Part shown: in pieces, positions 50,352 through 62,396 of the stretch
Position numbering within the stretch: the stretch's first letter is position 1
Layout of the letters: every line of letters begins with the position of its first letter
Source: Syngnathus acus
Taxonomy: Eukaryota; Chordata; Actinopteri; Syngnathiformes; Syngnathidae
DNA: 64,000 nt
Reading direction: 5' to 3'
Assembly: GCF_901709675.1 (NCBI RefSeq)
Contig: NC_051106.1
Span: forward strand, 7,266,001-7,330,000
The notes under the pieces: model-generated
The model's database searches: none
What the model was told of the DNA's origin: nothing
What the model saw: only the letters and a program-made list of their open reading frames with translations
Made by a program: the position numbers and the translations under genes

Positions 50352-50540
50352 ACTGGCGGCGCTAGGGTTTTGTTTAGAATTAGAACATTAGAACATTTTT
50401 TTATTTTATTTTTTTACAAACCCCAAAAATTCTCCAAAAGCACTGATAAACTTTCAGTGTATTTTTAGCTATGGGGCCTTGGAGGAATGCGGAAAAAAAT
50501 TCTGCAAAAATTAGAAAATACCCAAAAGTCACTTATCTGA
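50352..50540. repeat. Dispersed repeat, copy 1 of a second pair
   Basis: Begins TGGCGGCGCTAGGGTTT and ends AGAAAATACCCAAAAGTCAC then TTATCTG, with CAAACCCCAAAAATTCT in the middle. All three blocks recur in order at 56687-56899. Confidence 0.75.
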
Positions 50541-50765
50541 CCAATGGGTTCCAATTTGCTCCTTTCATGGCGTTGAAATTTTCTTCCAAAGAGTAAAAAA
50601 ACAAAGATTAAATCCCTTGACTCCCAACTACTTTTGTTTGATAAAGTTTTGACTCTTCTGAACCCGAACAGTGCAATGCCGGTAATACAAATATCACAGC
50701 TACATTTAACATTGTTTCGAATAAACTTCTCTTTCTATAAACGACAAACAAAAATCCTCAAGCGA

Positions 50766-50793
50766 CCCCCCCCCCCCCCCCCCCCCCCCCCCC
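50766..50793. repeat. Run of 28 C
   Basis: Longest homopolymer C tract in the window. Length may be unreliable in the assembly. Confidence 0.9.
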
Positions 50794-50921
50794 ATGTATC
50801 CATAACCCTATTGTTTACGAGCGGGGCCTTCTGAGAGACGCCTCGCGTGCCCGAGCGGAACGCGGCGAACCGGTGAACCCTCCAACCTTGAAATGCAGAT
50901 CTGAGGCCCGCCGAGGAGCGA

Positions 50922-50933
50922 TGACAGCTGTCA
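50922..50933. promoter_or_regulatory. MEIS/PKNOX/TGIF palindrome TGACAGCTGTCA
   Basis: Perfect 12-base palindrome equal to the known dimer site of TALE homeodomain proteins; the symmetry extends to 14 bases (ATGACAGCTGTCAT). Surrounded by a GC-rich block at 50800-51060. Confidence 0.5.
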
Positions 50934-51359
50934 TAGCGTATAGTTGCTGTGATGAAGCAAAACCGGAAAAAAAACAGAAGAGAGTGTGGAAAGAGGGCGA
51001 AAAAGAGAAGAAGCAGCAACTTTTGCAAAGACGCGGGAGGATTGTTCTTAAGTGTGCTAGTCAGCATATAAAAGTGGTGGATTGAGGACTAAATAAAAAT
51101 GCTGCGAGTGACCGCTTGAAACGCGCAGGCTGCGCTGCGGGGGATTCTGCCTCCTTTGTTTGGATGCTAATATGCTGCTGTGATAGCAATATTGGAGAAG
51201 GGGGTCCTCCTCTGCCTTTGATACCCATTAGCCCCCCCCTCCCTTCCCTTTCCATCCCCGCCGAATCTTTTTATTTTTTACTAGCCTGGCATAACAATAA
51301 GACCATCCCTTAGAGACTACATTTATTTTGTAATTTTTTTTTTTCCTTCGTCTCCATCC

Positions 51360-51540
51360 ACTGACCTCAAGGCACCGAGCGCCCATCAACTTGAGCCTAA
51401 TGGCACCTCAGTAATCAGACTGTGTTGTTGTCCAAAGGACCAATAATCTCCTCTTGTATTCATATTTAATGTAACTGCAAGATTATTGGATTGTCTTGCA
51501 GCAGCCTTTTCCTCACTGTAATTTAGTAGGATTCTATACG
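51360..51540. promoter_or_regulatory. Candidate conserved noncoding element
   Basis: Repeat-free stretch with CCAATAATCTC, TATTCATATTTAATG and AGATTATTGGATTG words. The composition is like developmental enhancers. No test of conservation possible here. Confidence 0.3.
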
Positions 51541-52458
51541 ATAAATAATGAAATAAATAAAACTAACTAATGAAAATGATAAGCCCTAACTGCTTTTACA
51601 TTACAGCTTAATATACTAACAACTATACGTTGTGGAGTCTAATTAGATTCAATACAAGAAGATGGGAGTGTCACTAGTTTTACGGACTCCATATATATGT
51701 ATATTAGTGCACCCCAAATCTTGTCATTAGTGCTGACATCATCGATCGAGCGTGTCTTTTTCATGTTATATTGGGGTTTATTTATATATATTTTTTATTT
51801 TGTTCTCTAAGGCTATTACCCAGTGTGACCACAAACAGCCTCTTGTGAATCTAACACGGACCTTCGCTTTTTTTGTGATCGTCTACTAAATTTCCCTGTT
51901 GGTTGCGGCTGAGATGTCATATTAAGTGACCCGCTCGTATCCTCCGTGTCCTCGGTCACTGTGTAAAATGAGCCCCCATTGCACCCCCCTTAAACTGGAG
52001 GTTATAGATCAGCGTCCCTATATGTCTTTGTGGGTGTGGGCAAAGTCACGTGAGACGACAGACAGGAAATGGACAGGAGGGGATCAAAATGAGTGATGAG
52101 GCGGCGTAGTTGACGGGGGGAGGGGGAAAGAAAACAGCAAAGTAAGAGCAAGGACCTTCTCCAGTTTCATTTTAATAGCGGCGGGCCATTTTTCTCCCTT
52201 TACGCTAAGCACAGAGCTGACCATTATAGGGCCTCTCTGCAGAATGTGTCAAGCTGCTGCTATTAAAAACACTATTTGCACTGTCAGCTCCTATGAGCCA
52301 AATCTATGACCCCCCCTAACCCTCCACCACCATCCGCTTTTTTTTTTTCCTTCACAACTTTCAGGCCACAATATCATCCGTTAAAGGCGGCGGGGCCCAT
52401 TACACTTGGCCCGTTCACACCAGCTTGCATTAAGCTAATATTATCTATTCCCTGTGTG

Positions 52459-52490
52459 CCCCCCCCCCCCCCCCACACACACACACACAC
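52459..52490. repeat. C16 run followed by (AC)8
   Basis: Homopolymer directly abutting a dinucleotide run. Confidence 0.95.
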
Positions 52491-54395
52491 TTCTCCCCAG
52501 CCCATCAATTATTAATATCTCTCCGCTCACGGCTAATGTTTTACTCTGCATTATTTAAGGCCATCTTCATTTATCAATAAACATAAATGTTAAACAAAGA
52601 AATGCTGATGAGCGTGAAGAAGAAAAAACAAGTTTATGAGATGAGTTGGAAAAAAAATGGAGGTGAATTATGTAGGTGATATTCATTCGGGAATGAGAGT
52701 GTTGTAAAGACTAAGGGGGGTGGGAGGGGTGGTGGGATTGAGTTTGGCAGATTTTTTGCAGTGTGGAGAACTTTGGGACTTTTAATTAGATTTGTTCAGA
52801 GGGATCAAATCAACCAAAAATCCCCTTACATCACCTGCGCCACAACTTAGACCCGCTCCTCACGTGTCTAAAATCTTTTCTTCCTGACATATTCCCAAAT
52901 ACAGTAAACTTGCCCCGGTAAGAAAATAATCAAAAAGACGGAAAAGATCTTTTTGAAAAAATAAAAATTGAAAAAAAACTGCTTGAAAAATAAATGATAA
53001 TTAACGGAATTCAAAACTAACTATAATGAACCATGCCAGCCTATTGTAACCCTGCTGTGCCGTCTTTGCTACGGAATGCTGGGAATTCCTCACAGCTGAG
53101 AGGACTGGGCTAAATATAGTTTCTGACATCTACTGTAAGCTGGTTTGGAATTTAGGTGAGACAAAGCAGAAGATGGCGTGCAGAGTGGGTGGCATTGCGC
53201 CTCCTCCAGCAAAATAGAACCGTGGCACACAATCCACTTGTTATTGTCCTTAGGTCTGAATGGACAGATTAGAACGCACGGCGCACAATGAATGGCGGCC
53301 TGCAATGGCAGCGATACCAGGACATTTATAGCGACACCCGAGGGGTGCGTTCCCTCGTACCTAAAGATCCAAACGTGACTTTGTCAAGGCGCTTAAGTTG
53401 ACGGCTCGTGACAAAGCTCCCAATGAGTGATTTGCGGTGAGCGGTTTTTCACAGTTAGTTAACCTGCTGATGGCAAAGGAAAGGAAGTCACAATGTAATC
53501 TTCTTTGTTGATACTTTGAAAACAGAAAAATATTCTTTGCTAAAACATTGGAATCTTAGCTAACGATTCTCCTGGTGTTTTGAAAACAGTGACTATTACC
53601 AACGGGAGGTCAAGGACTCTGACATTAGTGCCTGATTTGTTCCGGCCCGTTACGGGGGAGCCTGGGGGGGAGGATTTGCACTCACCAGGATTCTGTCGAA
53701 ACTCGATCTGCGGCGCGCTGAAAGCCGCATCCTCACCTGTTAACGGCGCACCTTCTCGTCTCCGGGGTCACAGGGTGGTTGCCACCCAGGACGCTATGCG
53801 ATTTGGAGGATGGTGTGTGAATGATTCATTGCGCGTGTAATTACAGGGTGTCCGCTCATTTTTAGCAGCTGACTATTCAAACAGGTGCTGCGGAGATGTG
53901 CTCGAACAGGGCATGCTTACGTCTATTTTCAAATATTGGCACGTCTAATGACATCTCACACATAATTGGTTTGCTGGAAAACATTTGTGAACAAAAGGAC
54001 TAAATGGGAATAATTCTCGCTAGGTTAGCTGTTAGCTAACTAAGTTGTTAGCTGACAGCTTTTTGTGAACGGACAACTTTGAATTAGATTTGCGACTGAT
54101 TGTTAATCATTTGAGTCTCATCTGTCTGTTTTGTTTGAGAAGATGGAGCACTCAATGAAAATCTCGAGTGCTATGTTAGCCGCTAGCGCAATCATTAACT
54201 GGCTAGCTGACAACTATGTTTGGAAACAAATCTGCGTCATGAGTACAAGTACAAGTTTTAAAATGTTTGTCTTTAACATACCCAATCCTGTAATTATAGT
54301 ATTTTTTCAGTAGATCAAATTATTTGTCTCATACTGGATAATAATATTCGTTTATTAACCAATGTGTATGTGTGAGCGACTAGCGTTTTTTTGTT

Positions 54396-54713
54396 TTGGT
54401 TTTTTTTTGTCTATGGGGAAATACAGTGGTGTTGTCGGACCGCACTGATCTATCGGACTCAATGAAGCAACCCTCTCCCAAGGCGATACAGAATGTATAT
54501 AGACAAAACAATAGTGTATGTGTAATGGCAAAAAAAGATAAATCTATCTCATTAATCCCTTCTTCTCCCGGGCTGAGAGTCCCTTTCGAGGGAATTCGGA
54601 CTGTGCAAGAACTTGGATGGTCACTTTGTGCATCATTATTAGTACTAAGTGGAACGATACTTATTATGGGTGTTTGTGTTGCAGTTTTTTTTGTGGTCTG
54701 GTCTGACAAATGA
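54396..54713 (+). CDS. Unrecognised reading frame: possible small single-pass membrane protein
   Basis: 105 codons from the first ATG, or 84 from the ATG at 54462, ending TGA at 54711-54713. I do not recognise it. A charged and Ser/Pro-rich first part (KQPSPKAIQNV, AKKDKS, IPSSPGLRVPFEGI) is followed by a hydrophobic run of about 27 residues (residues 77-103: LCASLLVLSGTILIMGVCVA, then VFFVVW) and SDK. This layout predicts one C-terminal transmembrane helix. An acceptor-like polypyrimidine tract ending AAATACAG at 54426 could make it a terminal exon. Against it: the opposite strand is also open, no Kozak or promoter stands out, and codon use is AT-rich. Could be chance. Confidence 0.25.
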   Translation: MVFFCLWGNTVVLSDRTDLSDSMKQPSPKAIQNVYRQNNSVCVMAKKDKSISLIPSSPGLRVPFEGIRTVQELGWSLCASLLVLSGTILIMGVCVAVFFVVWSDK

Positions 54714-56686
54714 ATAATAAGGATAATAAATGTTATCTGAAGCTATACATTAGATTTCTGAATAATTCCCCTTTGCAAAACATCTCGTTAATGTCATATC
54801 AGAAGTTTTTATGGTTTTCATCAAACTTGCATTCATTGCACGTCATCTCAACTCCAATAAAGGATTGATGAGGTGAGCAGTCACTGTCGTTTGGCATGTA
54901 TTGTAGATGCTATTGATTTTTTTTCTTTAGTCTAAAATTACATTGATCCCCCCCCCCCTTCTCCATATGAGATGGCCTCGGAGTCCATAAAAGATATAAA
55001 GAGGTCATAACCATTTTACCAGCCTGTAGTCTCCCTCACAAAGATTTAGGAGGTCGTGAAAGGCTGATGGTTAAAAATGAGGCTTGTTGAGTAGGATCTG
55101 CAGAAGGATAGAAACACGCGCCTGTAAAATAAGTGTCAATACCTTTGATAGATTTTTCACTGCATTGAAATGTTTCATTTCTCTCAAGGAGCATTGCAAA
55201 GGATAAAATTAGTTTAGACTCACCCGAGCTGAAACCCAAGTTGATTGCAAATTCAATTAGAAGCGCATTTTAAAGGTTGGCGGACATTTGATACACCTGA
55301 AGCCAGATGATTTCCCGATGGATAAGGATACTAAATGTCAACTTTGAGCTTTAAATGTTCGTCTACCCTTTTGCAAAGTTCCACCTCGTTCCCTCGTGGA
55401 CCATTTGGTTTCCAAATTCACTGGTTTGGCCTCCAATCAGAAAGATTAGTTTGAGGGTATTGCAATGTTTTGAATTCTCATTTCAGTTTTGCAATTAGAA
55501 AATGCCAAATTTCATGCCCACTCTGAAAGTTGCATGCACATGCTAATGATCTGTTCACCCCCCCATAAAACAGTTTTTTAATTTGAAAAAATAACACTCA
55601 ATAGTATTACATTGTAAAAATAAACAGTACTTAATATGTACCATCATATTTATGCGAGTTTCGTTAGCATTAGCGGTTACCTTTCAGGAGATGATCATAA
55701 ACAAGAGAAAACACTCAGCAAGACCAAGCAAGCAAGCAAAACCTTTCGATTCAGCTGCCCCATCGGATCTAATTGGTCCGCGTTGTGTTGTTGACAGGAA
55801 AAACACGGTTACTAATTCATCTGCTCACCTTTCCATCTCATGGGCCTAGACGAGGGCATAAGAGGTGAAGTTAGATTTCAAACTTGTCAATGTTTAAATT
55901 CACCTGTCAGGATGACGACGGACGTGCAAGTGCTTGTTTGCCCTTTCAGTCATCTTGAGCTGGGGGTTCACGCTCTGAAGACCACCCACGTCATGAAAAG
56001 GAAGCATCTTTCACAATAACTTCTTCCTCCTGAGATGTCATTTTCCGCACTTCTATAAGGTTGGGAATATGAGGAGGGGGGGAAAGGGCGAAGGCTACTC
56101 CCTGTGAGTTTCAAGGTCGTGCTCCCAAGAAGGTTGAGTAAACAAATGAGGAAAAGTACTGTTGTGTAGTTCCTCAAAGAGTTGCTTGACAAACAAACGC
56201 ATTGTTCCTTGACGTTTCCCTATCTTTAAATACAATTTGTTTTAATCTCCACTTTCATTGACTATTTGGTCAGAGTCGTAAAAAAGACAAGAAAGAAGAT
56301 ATCATGTGATGGATGTGTGGGATTGTGTAAGAAATGAAAATAAATGAATCTATGATTGCCTTTTACACATTACAGATGCGCGAGACCAACGCACGGAGGT
56401 AAAGGATGATTTCAAAGGCGGTTGTTGACATTCATCTCCGGCAAATCTGCATCGTAGCGTCAGATAATACCCCAGAAATGAAGATAAATCCGTTCGTGTG
56501 CGGTCGGAGCTTTAAAGTTACTTTCCGTATTTGTCAAGAAGTTACAAGACGCTGCAGTCTTTCAGGATATGAACTGTCAAGCCCATGACAACGTGCCTTG
56601 TGATCAATTTGTGAGCCATTTTTCCAATTATAGGCACATTCTTTTTAACGAAAAAATCCATTTGTCTTCTAGCTTACATCTGGCCA

Positions 56687-56899
56687 TTGGCGGAGCTAGG
56701 ATTTCATTCCTTGGGGGGCAATGGGGGGGGCCAAGAATATCTCAAGGGGTCCGCAAAATGAAAAGATAAAATACAAACCCAAAATATTCTTCAAAAATCG
56801 CTGATGAAAAATAACTATATGTTTTTTACGGTGAATGAACGGAAATATGGAAAAAAAATCCCGGACAAATCAGAAAATACCCTAAAGTCAATTATCTGC
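56687..56899. repeat. Dispersed repeat, copy 2 of a second pair
   Basis: TTGGCGGAGCTAGGATTT, ACAAACCCAAAATATTCTTC and CAGAAAATACCCTAAAGTCA align in order with 50352-50540. A G-rich segment (GGGGGGCAATGGGGGGGGCC) present here is missing from the other copy. Confidence 0.75.
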
Positions 56900-57469
56900 T
56901 GTGGTCTGTCGAGTATCCTGGCGTGTCAGATATAATGGACTCATAAGTTGCAGAAATGGACTATGACTGAGGGCGGGGTTCACATCACTCCCTCGCTCTC
57001 GATCAGCCGGTAGAAAACCTCCACAAGGGAACCGGCGCAAAAGAATGCTTTGTGTCGGTGGGCTCTCCTCCTTTTTCTCGCCCTGTCATCCTTTGATCAC
57101 ATCGAGCTTCTTGATCTCGTCAAGCCCTCGCGGGCCTGACGCCACACGTTCACCACTATCCCCTTCAAGCCCCAACCTGGAAAACAGCCCCGGTCAGGTG
57201 ACGGGGCCAGAAAATATAACCCTAAACAATGCCGTGTTGCCGGCACGCATTTCAATGAAACTCTGTCAATCGTATGGACGTAATCCGCTAGCACTCTGTC
57301 GATGGTTGGCGGAGGCCTCTGATCCGATCCGCAAGGCAGTCGGCCAATCGGGTCCATTGATAAAGTGTCACCGACTCGGGCGCTTTGATTAGCCCTTGGA
57401 CTAATGCCACGCTAAGCAGAAACATTACTCTGCCTAGCGGAGAGGACGAGGAGCGAGGGAGGGAGCGAA

Positions 57470-57720
57470 AGAGAGAAAATGTACTCTACAGGGAAATTAA
57501 GCAATGCGAATGAAATGGCCAAGCGAGGAACTTGTTGGATAAATTAACAACGCAATTACATTACATGACACGGCAGCAAGATGGATGAGGAAAACTTGGC
57601 CGCTGTTATGTTCTGTTTTCCAAATTGCAATTTATTTGAGGGCTCTAATGGATGCTGTATTAAAACATCTCGGGCCGCGGTCAGATTTCATTGTGTGTCA
57701 CCTCCAGGTGATTGATGAGC
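57470..57720. promoter_or_regulatory. Candidate conserved noncoding element
   Basis: Repeat-free, with AATTAACAACGCAATTACAT and GGTGATTGATGAG (a PBX/HOX-like TGATTGAT). Enhancer role inferred only. Confidence 0.3.
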
Positions 57721-58647
57721 CTCTCTTCCACGCCCCTTGACCCCCCCACCCCTCACCACTACATACACACTCCACTTTACTCCAACGTTCCCCTCCAGGC
57801 TGCACTCACAACACATTTATTGGGAATTCCAAACACCGGGGTCCAAACATATTACACTGATATGCTTATTACGTCTTTGACGCCATCTGTTTTTAAACAA
57901 TAGCAGTTGCGGCTTTGGAAATGATCAATTCCCCATTGAAATGAATGGAAATGTCATTGATTAATTCAAGCCACCCAAAAGACACAATATATTTGTAATA
58001 TTTTTTTTCATAGGGATTGCAACGTATAAAAACAACCAGGGCTGAACAGTGTTGAAAAATAATTGCGTTTTTTTTCCCCCCGCCTCAATATTGCAATTTA
58101 ATTTTTCAAGATCCTCTTACCTCTTATTTTTAACTAAATCAGTATATTAATTTGTATTACAATAAACAATTTCTATTTTATTCCTGCACATACATTTTAT
58201 GATCATAACAGAAGAAGACATTCGCAATTAAGTTGCAATAATATCAAAAATCTTATTTTGCAGAGGATAAAGAATATATGCCTGTGTGTATTATGTTTTC
58301 TGTTTGCCTAACAATCGAGCGGCTATTCCTCGCCATCGCAACTGTTTGCCTAGCCGGAGAAAATGCATTAACGTTCCGGCACATCTGGAAATCATCGGCG
58401 GCTCAGTTACGGCGCTATCGTCGCGGCTTTACATCACCGTTCCTAATGACTCACAGCGCAAGGGGGGAAGAAGCGAGCGCATGCTATCGGCTTTGAACTG
58501 GCCGCCTTTTCCTCGGATGGCAACCCGATCTTGGACGGGCCCTTTCGACATATCTACCTCCCATTCCCTCTCTGAGAGGTTAACGACATTCCGCCGGATG
58601 ACATCAGCGAGCGAGCTTCCAAGCCACAAGGCCATAAACAGCTTTGA

Positions 58648-58670
58648 TTTTTTTTTTTTTTTTTTTTTTT
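58648..58670. repeat. T23 homopolymer
   Basis: Unbroken T run; no retroposon body recognised beside it. Confidence 0.95.
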
Positions 58671-61600
58671 GGCTTTGCAGGTTTGTTTCAGATGTGAGCA
58701 AAGGGATACATAATGAATGAGGCGCGCTGATGTTTTACTTAGCGGAAATTGCCGCGTAATACTTGGCCATGATTACGATCCACAGTGGCGGAAAGATGGA
58801 TGTAGTTCTGATTTCTACATTTATTTTACGTGTGTATATTTTGTTGAAACCGTGTCACCCAATTGTCTATTTCGGTCGTCGGCTTTGATGGACAAGAGGC
58901 TCAATGCTGCGGTTGAACATCCCCCTCGCTGCCCTCCTTCCTCATCCCCTACAAGCCTTTAAGAGGTTACAAAAAGCCCCCACGCTGTACATCAAAACAA
59001 CCAACACGGCCCCGCCGCATCATCCCAATTGACACGTGAGAGACGGCTCTGACCACAACAGTGGCCTCAGACTTTCATGGCAAAATGGCCGACTGACTCT
59101 TTACAAGGAGCCATTCAAAACAGACTAACGTCTCAAATCGTCCTTCTCCCCGTTGAAATCAATAGAAATGGCCATTCAATAAATAAATAAGCAACAATCA
59201 TTTATTTTATTTTTTAAATGACCTACTGCATCCTAAAATCTTAAACAAGGTGGGCCACCCAAAAGAAAAATGAAACGCATCACCTAATTAGGCTTTCCTT
59301 AGACCTTTTTAATAATTCATGGTAACAGCGAGTCGACAAGGAAGTGGGGCTCCTTGTCCTCCCAGGAAGCCTTCCACAAGGATCATGTGTCCCATCCAGT
59401 ATCAGGAAGTGTGAGCAACTATAAAAAAAATATATGTATATATATATGGATTTTTTTTTTCTGTGACTGGCTGTAAGTCCCTTTTGCTAATGTAAACTGT
59501 CTGTGCTTATACTGGCATGACTAAACATGGTGAAGTCAGGCAGCATCTGGTCTTAAGAGCCGAGTTTATTTTTCTACTGTATGAGAGCGAGGTGATATTT
59601 TTGTGTGGTTTTTGGGACGTTTCTTCGTCTTCCTTTTCCAATAAATCACCGGAGACGTTCTATAAACGTACTTTAGCAAGACCGCGCACGTCCACTTGCG
59701 CTGTTATGATTACAAGTGTGAGGCAAGAGTGTTAATATTCTGTCTGTATCCCGCTGAGGTGTAGCTCACGTCTGTCTTCTTTTTTTTCTTTTCCCTACTC
59801 GTCATTGTGTGGAGTGTATCTCCCCCTCCAGGACCAACTGCATTCTGGCGCATTCCCATTTCCACCCTCGGATTCTCCAATCTGTCATTGCAATCACTGG
59901 AAAAAAAAAAATCTAAAATAAAACATCCCACAGCCAAATGATGCTCCGGTGTGTGACAAAATAGTCGAAGGCGGTAGGCCGGGGCAATTTGCCTGGAATC
60001 TGTTCTTCCCATTCCAGGCTCTCGTTCGGGTTCTCCCCAGCGCCCGCCTGAGCTGATAACAAGTGTGCGTGTTGGGCGGAATGATGGATGGACTTTAGCC
60101 ACAGGCTTGTCAGGAGGCTGCGCCGGTGCGGGGCCATATGGAAGAAGCAAGCGAGACAGAATATACATTAAAAACATTGGTTTTTTTTTTTTTTTTTAGC
60201 TGCCCCCTCTGCGTGATGACTTTCTGTCTGATCTTGACTGGCAAAAAAAAAATAGCATTGATATTGCGATATACTATAGAAGCCTTTAAATGATGACATC
60301 ATAAACAACTCATGCAGTCACGTATTCTTTATCCTCTGCTAAAAAAAAAAAATAATATTGCATTTGTTTTTGTACAAAAAAAGGGAAGAGATCTTCAAAA
60401 AAGAATAAAGTATGTATGCCTCAGGGTGTTTATTGCCATTCCCAGTTGAAGTTTACTGTTAAAGTAAACCCAAATCATGGAGAATTATACATTGTTTATT
60501 TAACCAAACCACCTAAGTTCGCCTTGTGACAGCCTGCTGGCTTCGTGCTAAAAACAACAATATAACATAAACAGATATTCTTTAACATCTGTGAAAAACA
60601 AATCATATTTTTGCATTTGTTTGGGACAGCTAAATGGGGTTTATTTGAACTTTTAGGTATTTTCACTCATGTTGGATTTCTAATTCCCTCATCTCAAGAG
60701 GCAACTCGGAAATTACGGGGGAAATATAAGGGCGGACCTCATATTATTCCGATGAAATCATATTCCAGCTATGTATATACAGCTGAGTGCGTGTGTGTGT
60801 GTGTATGTGTGCAAGTTCTATCAGGCACAGATTTATGTGTGCGCATCTCTGTCAGTCGTTCCTAGTGGCCCTGCGGAGAGTCTGGGGATTGAGAGGGGGG
60901 CCCTGAGGAACTCCGTTTGATTGTTTAAAGTCCCGCTTAATTGGCGCTTTGTCTGCACGCTCCTAAATGAGGCGGTACGCCCACGGCGGCGGAGAGAGGG
61001 TTCCCGTGGAGACCGCGGGCCGTTTGACAGGCCCTGTGGTGGGCGGGTGGGCGCACTCCCCCCCTCGCCCTCCCTTACCCAAACTGCCAGGCAGCATCAT
61101 GACAGCGGCCCATGCTGCACCAACCCTGGCCAATTAAAACTCGGCTGTCATGACCAGACAGTAGAGCAACACTGACTGAGTGTGACCGCGTGTGTGTGTG
61201 TGCATGTGTGTGTGATCCAGTCATCATTAGCCTATAAAAAGGAAACCCGCTCTCTATACATTTGTTTGTGTTCTTTCATTTCTGTGTCATGAATGTTGAC
61301 TTTCATGCCTGTGCATGCAAAAATATGTGTCTGAGTGCCTTGTGAACTCAAGTGCTGGGATTGGGTTACACGCAGACACATTTGTAATTGGCAGAAATCA
61401 TTTAGGACAAGCCCTTAGACCGCGTCTTACACGCTCGTGATTGTCGGCCAAAGACAATACTCGTAGTCAAGTCGTGAAAGAACTCGCCCTACTTCCTCTC
61501 GCAAATATTTCATTCTCTAGTGCTAACATATTTTAGTTGACTACGCTTCAACAAACTCCATAATTTGTCTTGAAAAATAAATTATAAAACAGGTGAGAAG

Positions 61601-61944
61601 TGATTGCCCTGGAATGACAACAATGAGTTAAAACCACCCTTTGGCATCTTCCAGATTTGTAATCCGAGATTCCGGCGCCGGCCGGGCACAGATTCGGTTT
61701 AATCCTGTCCCGAGGCAAGGTGTAGTTATTGAAAACTTCTCACCCTGTTGTACCCATTTGGAGGGCTCACCTCGCAGATATGAAGACTGTCAGACAAAAA
61801 GGGATCGCATTACATTTGGGCCTCGTTATTACTATTGAGTCGTCCACGTGGGATGCGTTGCGTGGAGTGAACAATGAAACGCTGTCGAGGTGGCGGTGGT
61901 AGCTACACTCTAGCCTTGGGCTAGTCTAGACTTTTCTGATCATT

Positions 61945-61954
61945 TGATTGACAG
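61945..61954 (+). promoter_or_regulatory. Second PBX-MEIS/PREP composite site TGATTGACAG
   Basis: Exact copy of the decamer seen at 42571, with unrelated flanks, so it is not part of a shared repeat. Confidence 0.5.
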
Positions 61955-62179
61955 ACAAAGTAATAAAGTCAACATCGGAACTTGTGCAGCTGCTTAGGCT
62001 AAAATGTGGCTAAAATTCAACATACGGTATTATTCACGATGATTTAAATGTAAATATATAATAATATAAAAGTTGGATACAACTAACCAATTAAATACAT
62101 TTATTAGATTAAAAAAAAAAACACCGGCTCTTCTTAAAAAAAAACATGAGCCCTGATTGGTTGTGACCTGATGTCAACT

Positions 62180-62270
62180 GTGATGTCATTTTCAGTCGTA
62201 GCAAAATGGCCGCCTGAGATGGATTAATAACGAATGGATTTTTCCTTTTTAATTCATATTCCACAAATCT
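62180..62270. repeat. Dispersed repeat, copy 2 of a pair
   Basis: Same word order and strand as 31409-31512, and shorter by about a dozen bases before the CAAAATGGCC block. Confidence 0.75.
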
Positions 62271-62380
62271 CTTTAAATACATGTGCCACTCGATCACATT
62301 TCACAAATTTCACCAATGTTTTATGACTTTATACCTACTTTTGTCTTCTTTGTTGTTTATTGCGTATTTATCATATGAGT

Positions 62381-62396
62381 ATGCCCCCTGGTGGCC
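62381..62396 (-). promoter_or_regulatory. CTCF site, strong match
   Basis: The minus strand reads GGCCACCAGGGGGCAT, which fits the CTCF core CCACCAGGGGGC completely. Confidence 0.55.

Larger units (their letters stand above)
48081..54395. other. Intergenic
   Basis: Holds the CTCF-like site at 48965, a dispersed repeat, C28, the TALE palindrome and a candidate element at 51360. The 156-codon minus frame at 48317-48787 has no recognised homology. Confidence 0.5.

Noticed and set aside
59710-60177. 155-codon minus-strand frame
   Set aside because: Includes poly-lysine from an A/T run and no domain; chance frame.
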